Part shown: in pieces, positions 1 through 6,261 of the stretch
Layout of the letters: the number at the start of each line of letters is the position of its first letter
How positions within the stretch are numbered: position 1 is the stretch's first letter
DNA from: Flavobacteriales bacterium
GTDB lineage: Bacteria > Bacteroidota > Bacteroidia > Flavobacteriales_F > PHOS-HE28
Length of the DNA stretch: 6,261 nucleotides
Direction of reading: 5' to 3'
Assembly (NCBI GenBank): GCA_016713865.1
Contig: JADJOG010000043.1
Span: 1 to 6,261 of the forward strand
The notes under the pieces: model-generated
What the model was told of the DNA's origin: nothing
What the model saw: the letters and a program-made list of their open reading frames with translations, nothing else
Database searches by the model: none
Program-made: the position numbers and the translations under genes

Positions 1-815
1 GATAATCGCATCTCCACATCCAAGCAGGCAGCCACGATGGGGAGCAGGTGCTGTATTGACGATGCCCCAATCGCCATCGCCACCACCTGGCAGCCGATGC
101 GGGCCTCCACAGCATAGGCGAGCATCACACCCTATGCAGCTGCATCGGCACCATTCCATGCGGGTATCCCGTTCTTCCTGAAGTGGAAGTATCACCATGA
201 AGCCCGCGACGATGAGGCCGCCGTACATGGTGGTACCATCGATGATGTCAAGCCCCCCGTCGGATCCGCTGGATGAAGGAGACGAACCTCGCGCGGATAC
301 TCCAGCCAGTGGAAGATCTTGGCACCGAGGAGGCCCCAGATGGCTGCGGTGATGGTGATGTTGCCCGCATGGTCCTGCGGCCGCATGAGTACTTGTTCGG
401 TGCGTGGCTCGGCGAGTTTCGCTTCGTCCTTCTCGCGCCAACGCATCCATGCGAGCAAAGTCCCTGAAGCTATGCCACCGATGCCGTTGCCATTCGCCGA
501 AGAGGAAGCCCGGGAAATCGGCGAGCACCTCCGATGCATTCAAGATCAGGAATAGACCTTTCCAGCCGAGCAGGAAGCCGAGCAGCGCTTGGCCGATGAG
601 TTCTAGCGGTGTGGGCGAAGGCCGACGGTGACGGCGCGCGTGGTGGCCTTCAGCAGTCCGAGTCCCGGACATGCGGCGCAGCTCCAGGCCCAATGTCCAA
701 CTGGCGAAGATGAATGCGATGGCTACGAAGAAGCCGGAAGCTGTTGAGCGGCCGGAGGAAGGGCAGTTCCACGCCAAATAGGTCGAGGAAAGCGTGGTAG
801 CATCGTTGGATACAT
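1..815 (-). CDS. lgt: Prolipoprotein diacylglyceryl transferase, partial at left edge and frame-interrupted
   Basis: Lgt is an inner-membrane enzyme that transfers diacylglycerol from phosphatidylglycerol to the lipobox cysteine of prolipoproteins. Reading from the ATG at 815 gives MYPTM, then by frame-hopping YHAFLDLFGVELPFLRPLNS, GFFVAIAFIFASWTLG, LGFLLGWKGLFLI, NGNGIGGIASGTLLAWMRWR, ITAAIWGLLGAKIFHWLEYP, TTMYGGLIVAGFMVI, ADAAA, GVMLAYAV, RIGCQ, GDGDWGIVNTAPAPH and WLPAWMWR. The YGGLI and RIGCQ...GDGDWG stretches match the Lgt core, where E. coli has HGG and GRIGN. Hydrophobic helices alternate with short loops as expected. Frame changes fall near 800, 736, 666, 620, 495, 285, 192, 82 and 36, and a TAG lies at 134-132; several are in G or C runs. 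The C-terminus is beyond the left edge. The start lies 6 bases after the mtaB stop, suggesting cotranscription. Identity is firm; whether the breaks are real is not, and I infer sequence errors because conserved residues survive on both sides. Confidence 0.85.
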
Positions 816-821
816 GCGGAA

Positions 822-2186
822 TCAGTTGGCAGTTGGCAATCGGCAGTCGGCGGTTTCCACAGCCAGCGATTCTTCCACAGCGCCATCAACGTGCCCATCG
901 CCGTGGAGGCGCATGAGTTGAACGGGTTGGATGGTGTTCATCAGGGCGGCATCGAATGGAAGCGATACGCGCAGGTAGTTGTCGGTGTAACCGAGCATGC
1001 GGCCATCGACATCCTCCGATTCGAGGAGCACGTTGCGCATAGTGCCCAAGTGACGTTCGTAATGCGCGCGCTGGAGTTTGCTGCTGAGGATCCGCATTTG
1101 CTTGGTGCGCTCGCGGCGGGTCTCAATCGGAACACTGTCGTCCATGCGCACAGCCGTGGTGTTTGCGCGTTCGCTGTAAGTGAATGCGTGCAGGTAGTCG
1201 ATGGCTTGCGAGCGCAGGAAGGCGTGCGTCTTCTGGAACTCCTCATCCGTTTCGCCGGGCGCGCTGGTGATTACATCGGCGCCGATGCACTGCATGGGGG
1301 AGGAGGGCCCGGTGCGTGCCACGCGCTCGGCATAGAGCGTAGTGTCGTAGCGTCGGCGCATGCGCTCGAGAATAGTGTCGCTGCCGCTCTGCAAGGGCAT
1401 GTGGAAGTGCGGCATGAAGCGCTCGCTCGCGGCCACGAAGCCGATCACGGCATCGCTGCATAAGTTCGGCTCGATGCTGCTGATCCGGAAGCGCTCAATG
1501 CCTTCGACCTGATCAAGCGCCTCGATGAGGCCTAGGAAGTCCTCGCCATTCAATCTGCCGAAATCACCCGTGTTCACGCCGGTGAGCACGATCTCTTTCA
1601 CGCCGCTATGGGCGATGTCGCGTGCGATGGCCAACGTTTCGGCAATGGTGCCGCTGCGGCTACGACCACGCGCTAAGGGAATGGTGCAGAAGGAGCAGAA
1701 GTAGTCGCAGCCGTCCTGGACCTTGAGGAAGGTGCGCGTGCGATCGCCTGTATTGAAGGACGGGATGAAGGTGCGAGCGTCCTTGATGGGTGCGAAGAGC
1801 GCTTCGCTTCGCTCGTGGAGACCGGCTTCGGCAGATGATAGCCGCCGGTGGATGTGCGCGGCCAGATCGAATTTCTCATTCGCGCCGAGCACAATGTTGA
1901 CACCCGGGATTGCCGCGATCTCCTCAGGCTTCAGTTGCGCATAGCAGCCCACCACGGCAATGAACGCCTCGGGGTTGATGCGCTGGAACCTGCGTACCCA
2001 TTGGCGACATTCCTTATCGGCGTTCTCGGTTACGCTGCAGGTGTTGAGCACGAACACGTCAGGGCGCTCTTCCACTTTCACGCGGGCATAGCCGGCCTCT
2101 TCCAGCGAGCGCGCCAAGGTGCTGGTCTCACTGAAGTTGAGCTTGCAACCCAACGTGTGGAAAGCGGCGGTGCGGGGGGTGGACAT
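822..2186 (-). CDS. mtaB: tRNA N6-threonylcarbamoyladenosine (t6A37) methylthiotransferase MtaB
   Basis: MtaB is a radical-SAM enzyme that converts t6A37 to ms2t6A37 in tRNAs reading ANN codons. The protein has 454 residues, a usual family length. The N-terminal UPF0004 domain carries the auxiliary cluster cysteines C14 (HTLGCKLNFSET), C50 (NTCSVTENADKEC) and C81 (VVGCYAQ). The radical-SAM cluster is C160, C164 and C167 in DGCDYFCSFC. HMPLQSGSDTILERMRRRY (about 262-280) is typical of methylthiotransferases, and a TRAM-like tail covers about 380-440. Family proteins begin just before the TLGCKLN motif, so I chose the ATG at 2186; the frame is open up to 2399 but that extension has no family character. 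Residues 292-299 look scrambled by two compensating indels, and SAPGE at 308-312 replaces the usual GFPGE. The last ten residues are encoded largely by a heptamer repeat. MiaB is the main alternative, but HTLGCKLNFSET and the genus-typical C-terminus favour MtaB. Confidence 0.93.
   Translation of the reverse strand: MSTPRTAAFHTLGCKLNFSETSTLARSLEEAGYARVKVEERPDVFVLNTCSVTENADKECRQWVRRFQRINPEAFIAVVGCYAQLKPEEIAAIPGVNIVLGANEKFDLAAHIHRRLSSAEAGLHERSEALFAPIKDARTFIPSFNTGDRTRTFLKVQDGCDYFCSFCTIPLARGRSRSGTIAETLAIARDIAHSGVKEIVLTGVNTGDFGRLNGEDFLGLIEALDQVEGIERFRISSIEPNLCSDAVIGFVAASERFMPHFHMPLQSGSDTILERMRRRYDTTLYAERVARTGPSSPMQCIGADVITSAPGETDEEFQKTHAFLRSQAIDYLHAFTYSERANTTAVRMDDSVPIETRRERTKQMRILSSKLQRAHYERHLGTMRNVLLESEDVDGRMLGYTDNYLRVSLPFDAALMNTIQPVQLMRLHGDGHVDGAVEESLAVETADCRLPTAN
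823..850. repeat. Heptamer tandem repeat at the mtaB/lgt junction
   Basis: Four consecutive 7-base units of form CARTYGG are visible: CAGTTGG, CAGTTGG, CAATCGG, CAGTCGG. The array overlaps the mtaB stop codon (824-822) and encodes its terminal residues TADCRLPTAN on the minus strand, then lgt starts at 815. I recall similar CAACTGC-type heptamer arrays in intergenic DNA of some Bacteroidota, but that is memory and not checked. The array may have grown into the 3' end of mtaB and lengthened it. Confidence 0.75.
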
Positions 2187-2374
2187 ACGACCATGTGCTC
2201 GTGAGCGCATGTGCCCATAGGCGCATGGCGGAGCGGGCGGCGAAGGTATCCCGGAGCGTTCGTGCGTGAGTGGGTGATATTTCATCGCCAAGGATCCCGT
2301 GTTCGCGGAAAAGTCCTGATCTTCAGGCATCCTAATCGGAGGCTCGCGTCTGCCGATCAACCAATGTCCCTTGC
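2187..2374. other. Divergent intergenic region between mtaB and the first surface protein gene
   Basis: These 188 bases separate two start codons facing away from each other, so promoters for both directions should lie here. I searched by eye for the Bacteroidota-type TTTG ... TAnnTTTG pair on both strands and found no convincing match; the nearest AT-rich patch is TGATATTTCATC at 2275-2286. A short inverted repeat, CCTGA-TCT-TCAGG at 2315-2327, is too weak to call and has no T-run. No Shine-Dalgarno motif precedes either start, which is common in this phylum. The mtaB frame happens to stay open across the region on the minus strand. Confidence 0.5.
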
Positions 2375-4590
2375 ATGACCATTCGCTACCTCTTGACAAC
2401 TAGCCTCGTAGTAGCTGCACTGAATGCGAACGCATTGCAAGTGCATCTCGACGTGTACGCCACATCGTGCGAGGGAAACAACGGTGCTGTCATCGCAACC
2501 GCCTCCGGCGGAACTCCTCCCTATAACTACTCGTGGAACGATGGCTCAACTGAATCTGAGCGCTACGGCTTGTTGCCGGGCACCTACACCTTGACAGTCA
2601 CCGATCAACTCGGCCAAGTAGCGGTGGAAGAGGCGTGGGTGTACTTCGGTGGAGCGCCGAGCAATGGGAGCATGCTCCTGATGGATGTGGCCTTCCCCGG
2701 CCTTGCGCCATGTACAGGACAGTGCAATGGCGGATTCCGTTTCTATGTGCAGCAGCAATTCGGGGGCTATTCGATCAGTACCACGCCTGCCATGAGCATC
2801 GTTGAGAACAACATCGGTGAACCGGAGAATGTGAGCTACTATCAGCGCTATGAGATACTGGGGGCATGCGCCGGGCAAACCGTAGAGCTGAACGTGAGCA
2901 ATGCATGCGGGGCCGGCTCTGTCTCCTTCACCATGCCTGCGCTATTCGAGCCATCTCTAACGGTGGGAGATCACAGGCAGCTGCGCCGGTGCGAACAACG
3001 GGACCATAGCTGGTGAAGTGACCGTGGTCTCCGATCCCCTAACGAGCGAGGATTCCTGGATCGTGCGCGCGATCGATGGTTTAGGTGCTCAGGTGGCGCC
3101 TCTGTTGAATCCCATTTTCATGACAGGCACTCAGAATTTCCAAATCATCAATCTGCACCCCGGCGATTGGACCCTGCGATTCAGTACGGTTGAAGGTTAT
3201 GGGTCGGCGCAGCAGCCATGCGTTCTCGAAGTGCCGGTTACCGTTCCCAACCTCGGCACGGCTTGCGCCACCTTGAGCGGGACCGTTCACTACGAGACCG
3301 ATCCGGATTGTGTGCAGGACGGCCTCGAAATGGGCATCCCTTACCAGATGATGAAGGTGACCCCGGGCCTATGTATGGCATGACGTCCACCAGTGGCAAC
3401 TATTCCGTGGCCTTGCCCTACGGCAGCTATGCGGTGGAACAGTTGAATCCCAATGCGGTACAGCTGTGCCCGCCAGCCGCACCGATTGCGTTCAGTGTGA
3501 GCAGCGGCAACAATGCGGTGGTGAACATCGCCGATTCGATGCTCACCCCATTCGACTTGGCGACCTATGTGCATTCGGGAATCTCACGTGTGTGGGATAT
3601 CCATTCACATTCGCCGTGGGCGTTTACAACAACACAGGTGCCAGCGGCGAGGAAGTGACCGTCACCTTCTCGCATGATCCGCTCTTCTCATTCATTAGTG
3701 GCAGTGCAGGCGCCGTGGTATCAGCCGGACAAGTGGAGTGGAGCATTCCGGTTATCGGACCCTTCGAGCATCGCTTGCTGTACGTGCAAGTGCAAGTGCC
3801 GCCCGATCCGTTGCTCTTGGGCTATCAGCACTTCTTCACCGTGAGTACCATCAGCAATGCCTTCGAGCCGAACCTGGCGAACAATACCTACACGGCCCAT
3901 CGGTCATTGTGTCCAGCTATGACCCCAACGACAAGGTGGGCACGGCGATACCCACCGGCAGCGCAGCAGTACTTCCTCGATGAGGACCACTGGATTGATT
4001 ATGCGATACGGTTCCAGAATACGGGCAGCGACACTGCATTCACCGTGGTGATCCGCGATGAGATCGAAGCGGACCTGGATATCGAAAGCTTGCAGATCCT
4101 CGGTGCGTCGCATGCCTTCACCCCATCGTTCGGTGAAGCGCGCGAACTGGTATTCACCTTCAACGGCATCAATCTGCCCGATAGCACCACGGACCTGCTC
4201 GGCAGCCAAGGCTTCGTGGCTTTCCGCATGCGTGCGCGCGCTGGCCTTCTGCCGGGCGATGCGATCGAGAACACGGCAGCCATTTACTTCGACTTCAACG
4301 AACCCATGATGACCGAGCCGAGCGTGCTGGTGGCGGAGTTCAGTACGGATGTGAGGGCTATGCCTGAAGCGGACATTCACATCTCTCCGAACCCCACCAC
4401 AGACCTGCTGAATCTGCGCTTTCAGCCCAATACATCGGGACCGATCATGGTGATCGCTTCTGATGGGCGCGCAGTGAATGTGCCTGTGCGAATAACCGTG
4501 AGCGGCGCTCAGATCGATGCAAGGGCATTGTCTAGTGGCGTGTATCAGGTGCGCGTGGCCGACCGCTCAGCTAGGTTCATTAAGCAATAA
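2375..4590 (+). CDS. Secreted SprB-repeat protein with T9SS type A sorting domain (frame-interrupted)
   Basis: A probable cell-surface or released protein exported by Sec and then T9SS; its ligand is unknown. The ATG at 2375 opens a signal peptide, MTIRYLLTTSLVVAALNANA, with AxA cleavage after residue 20. A SprB repeat follows (about 32-77), then a cysteine-containing beta module, an ITGSCAGANNGT-led module, a CATLSGTV carboxypeptidase-regulatory-like fold, a DUF11-like domain containing VQVQVPPDPLLLGY, the SSYDPNDKVGT block, FLDEDHWIDYAIRFQNTG with IYFDFNEPM, and the sorting domain to the TAA at 4588-4590. Five one-base frame changes lie near 2966 (extra base in GGG), 3364, 3590, 3902 and 3966. 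Correcting them gives 2217 bases, 738 residues. The last two compensate and hide the YDPNDK segment in another frame. Homology to the downstream paralogue continues across every break, so errors are more likely than decay. The architecture is well supported; a specific function such as adhesion is inference. Confidence 0.88.
2468..2605 (+). other. SprB repeat domain of the first surface protein
   Basis: Residues 32-77 run from CEGNNGAVIATASGGTPPYN through YSWNDGSTESE to LLPGTYTLTVTD. This is the classical SprB pattern: Cys, NNG, SGGTPPYxYxW, then PGTYTLTVTD. SprB is the gliding adhesin of Flavobacterium; a single repeat, as here, is common in many T9SS-exported proteins and does not by itself imply gliding. 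Confidence 0.92.
3903..3966 (+). other. YDPNDK block displaced into another frame by two compensating indels
   Basis: In the frame starting at 3903 the sequence reads VIVSSYDPNDKVGTAIPTGS, a conserved segment found in many Bacteroidota surface proteins after a DUF11-like domain. The uninterrupted frame that spans 3466-4590 instead reads SLCPAMTPTTRWARRYPPAA here, which resembles nothing in the family. The paralogue downstream has GSYDPNDKLANTS at 6192-6230, confirming the intended frame. One base is missing near 3902 and one is extra near 3966. Confidence 0.88.
4372..4587 (+). other. T9SS type A C-terminal sorting domain
   Basis: The last 72 residues start with DIHISPNPTTDLLNLRF, contain ASDGRAVNV, and end with LSSGVYQVRVADRSARFIKQ directly before the stop. 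This matches the Por secretion system type A sorting domain (TIGR04183 type): SPNP near the start, a G-x-x-V turn, L-S-x-G-[VI]-Y and a basic end. It directs passage across the outer membrane by T9SS, after which it is normally removed by the sortase-like PorU. It implies that T9SS genes exist elsewhere in the genome. Confidence 0.92.
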
Positions 4591-4624
4591 CGGCTCGCAC
4601 TCACCCCGAAAGAACAATCCAGCA

Positions 4625-6261
4625 ATGAAACCGACCATGAAGCAATTCCTTGTGATCATTTGCACCCTCGGTTCCGTGCGATAAGCGTCGACATCACTGT
4701 GCAAGTGATGTCGCAGCCATCTGCACCAATCCGACCGGAGGCATCAGCGTGTACGTGAACACTGGCGTGCCGCCTTACACCTACGAATGGAGCAACGGGG
4801 CCACCACGCCTACTGTGATGGGCTTGCCCGCAGGCACATACAGCGTTACCGTGACCGATGCCACCATGGAGCAGGCCGTGGGCCAAAGGCACGGTGAACA
4901 CGCTGAACAGTTATCCCACCAGCACCACTGCGGCTGCTTTCCATTGTCCAGGTGAGGCACCGCGCATCAGTTTCTATGCAGGCACGGAGAACGGCTTGCC
5001 ACCAGATTTCCTCCACAGGGACGCAGCACGGCCCCGGTCCTTACGAGTTCAACGCGGTCGGCTACTCACACACTCAGATCGAATTAGCCGATGCCTGCTC
5101 ATGGTTCTCCTACTACGACATCTCGGTGAACGGCGCGCAGACCGGCAGTTTCGTCACCATCAACTACACCGATGGCACGGGTTGCCCGGGCAGCTTCGGA
5201 TTCACTGTGCCTGCGGCCATCGCCCTTCAGCAGCCACAACCGCTGAATATCACAGGGTCATGCACCAACGGCAACTTGGGCAGTGCATGGGTTTCGGTTG
5301 GCATGGGTGAACGGATCGTGCGTTTGAAGAATAGCCTTGGCCAGTACGTGCAGGGTCCTGGTATTTTCTGCTCCGCATATCCCGTGAATGCGGATGGCAC
5401 GGTGCAATTCACGTCACTGGCGCCCGGTAATTATTGGGTGATCGTGGATACGACTATTTCAACCAGTACACATCCGGTGATTCCTACACAACCTCGTCTG
5501 CCGCGATTCAACCGCACTGGTGATACCCGACCTGGGCACCACCGGTGGCCACAATCAGCTGGCCGGGTGTCGTGGACAACGCCAACTGCGCCCTGAACGG
5601 CGGAGAGAACCTGGTGCCGAACACCATCGTGGAGCTGACTCCAGGTCCGTACTACGCCGACGAACAGCAATGGGCAGTTCACCGTGCAAGTGCCATTGGG
5701 CACGTACAGCCTTGCGGAGCAGCACCCGGTGTGCTTGGTGCAGAGCTGCCCGGCGACAGCGGTGCTCTCCGGGCCCACGTTGAACAATGCCAACGTGGCG
5801 TGCACCGGGCAGGAACCGCTCGACGTGCAACTCACCATGGCCAATGGACCTGCTCGTCCCGGCTTCGAAGTGCTTTACGCCATTGCTGTCGACAACCTGA
5901 CCCCGGCCACCACAGGCACTGTGACATTGACAATGACTTTCGATCCTGCGCTCTCGTTCATTTCGGCCATTCCTCAACCCACGAGCGTTGCCGGCAACGT
6001 GATCACCTGGACCGCACCATGGTTCAACATGTACACCGCCTTCGAGCACAAGGATGTGAATGTGCGCCTGCAAGTGCCGCCCGACGTTGGCCTGATCGGG
6101 ACCACCTTGACCGCAAGCGCCACCATCGCCACGCAAAACACCGACAACGACCTAAGCAACAACAGCGCGACAACCCTCGCAGACCGTGACCGGCAGCTAC
6201 GACCCCAACGACAAGCTGGCTAACACCAGCATGGGCAACAGCAGCGTATGGCTGATAAATC
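4625..6261 (+). CDS. Second SprB-repeat surface protein, tandem paralogue, partial at right edge and frame-interrupted
   Basis: The ATG at 4625 (or 4637, same frame) starts MKPTMKQFLVIICTLGS, the signal peptide start; the gene follows the previous stop by 34 bases with an A-rich leader, so the two are probably cotranscribed. Frame-hopping gives AISVDITVQVMSQP, an SprB repeat (4722-4859), a beta module ending FGFTVPAAIALQQPQPLNI, TGSCTNGNLGSAWVSVGMGE, VDNANCALNGGENLVPNTIV, FTVQVPLGTYSLAEQHPVC, a DUF11-like domain with FEHKDVNVRLQVPPDVGLIG, and TVTGSYDPNDKLANTS at the edge. Frame changes lie near 4677, 4718, 4881, 5005, 5451, 5515, 5540, 5670 and 6178; stops within the broken frames include TAA at 4682 and TGA at 5521. 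Each module lines up in order with the upstream gene, so a WIDYxIRFQNTG segment and a T9SS sorting domain should follow outside the window. No function beyond export and surface display can be assigned. Confidence 0.85.
4689..4713 (+). repeat. Perfect 10-bp inverted repeat (hairpin) just after the signal-peptide region
   Basis: CGACATCACT (4689-4698) pairs perfectly with AGTGATGTCG (4704-4713) around a 5-base loop GTGCA. It falls inside coding sequence for VDITVQVMS of the second surface protein, within the first 90 bases of its message. There is no T-run, so it is not an intrinsic terminator. Two frame changes flank it (about 4677 and 4718). Confidence 0.7.
4722..4859 (+). other. SprB repeat domain of the second surface protein
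   Basis: The frame here reads CTNPTGGISVYVNTGVPPYT, then YEWSNGATTPTVMGLPAG, then TYSVTVTD. It has the same Cys ... GG ... G-x-PPYxYxWSNGATT ... LPAGTYSVTVTD layout as the repeat in the upstream gene, with a slightly closer match to the textbook SprB consensus. It is preceded by a frame change at about 4718. Confidence 0.9.

Noticed and set aside
891..1463. 190-codon open frame on the plus strand opposite mtaB
   Set aside because: It is the antisense shadow of a well-supported MtaB coding sequence, with low-complexity His/Ala/Gly composition and no recognisable motif.
2270..2290. Bacteroidota promoter (TAnnTTTG) in the divergent spacer
   Set aside because: TGATATTTCATC only partly resembles the -7 element and no properly spaced TTTG is present upstream.
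2315..2327. Inverted repeat CCTGA-TCT-TCAGG as terminator or operator
   Set aside because: Only five pairs, no T-run on either strand, and expected by chance in this much sequence.
2187..2399. N-terminal extension of MtaB by 71 residues from an upstream ATG
   Set aside because: MtaB proteins begin just before TLGCKLN; the extension has no family character and would overlap the start of the divergent gene at 2375.
3904..4380. 158-codon minus-strand open frame
   Set aside because: It lies opposite the conserved WIDYAIRFQNTG ... IYFDFNEPM region of the surface protein and is a shadow of GC-rich coding sequence.
5555..6136. 193-codon minus-strand open frame
   Set aside because: The plus strand here encodes DUF11-like sequence homologous to the upstream paralogue; the minus frame has no recognisable features.
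2375..6261. Programmed frameshifting or phase variation of the surface genes
   Set aside because: Breaks are many, scattered and in different short contexts rather than at one long homopolymer or slippery site, and lgt shows the same pattern.

Overview
The window looks like a GC-rich member of the Bacteroidota, probably Flavobacteriales. Two things point there: a pair of secreted proteins with SprB-type repeats and a type IX secretion (T9SS) C-terminal sorting domain, which are characteristic of that phylum, and an Lgt variant of a form I associate with environmental Flavobacteriales. The placement is inference from protein style; there is no rRNA in the window.

Layout. Positions 1-815 (minus) hold most of lgt, prolipoprotein diacylglyceryl transferase, running off the left edge and broken by about nine one-base frame changes plus one stop. 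Positions 822-2186 (minus) hold mtaB, the tRNA t6A37 methylthiotransferase. It is open throughout but carries a hidden pair of compensating indels. The two genes are co-directional, 6 bases apart, and a four-unit heptamer repeat sits at their junction. Positions 2187-2374 are a divergent intergenic region with no convincing promoter motif. Positions 2375-4590 (plus) hold a complete secreted protein of about 738 residues after frame correction: signal peptide, SprB repeat, several beta-sandwich-like modules, a YDPNDK block and a T9SS type A sorting domain. Positions 4625-6261 (plus) hold a second protein of the same architecture, a tandem paralogue, interrupted by at least nine frame changes and cut by the right edge.

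Functionally there are two units. The minus-strand pair is housekeeping: tRNA modification and lipoprotein maturation. The plus-strand pair should be exported by Sec, moved across the outer membrane by T9SS, and displayed or released. I see no mobile element, CRISPR array, RNA gene or new defence or biosynthetic system.

The dominant oddity is the density of single-base indels in otherwise well-preserved coding sequence. Residue conservation on both sides of nearly every break, and the fact that lgt is normally essential, favour uncorrected sequencing or assembly errors over true gene decay. The features are therefore given as whole genes with frame breaks noted.
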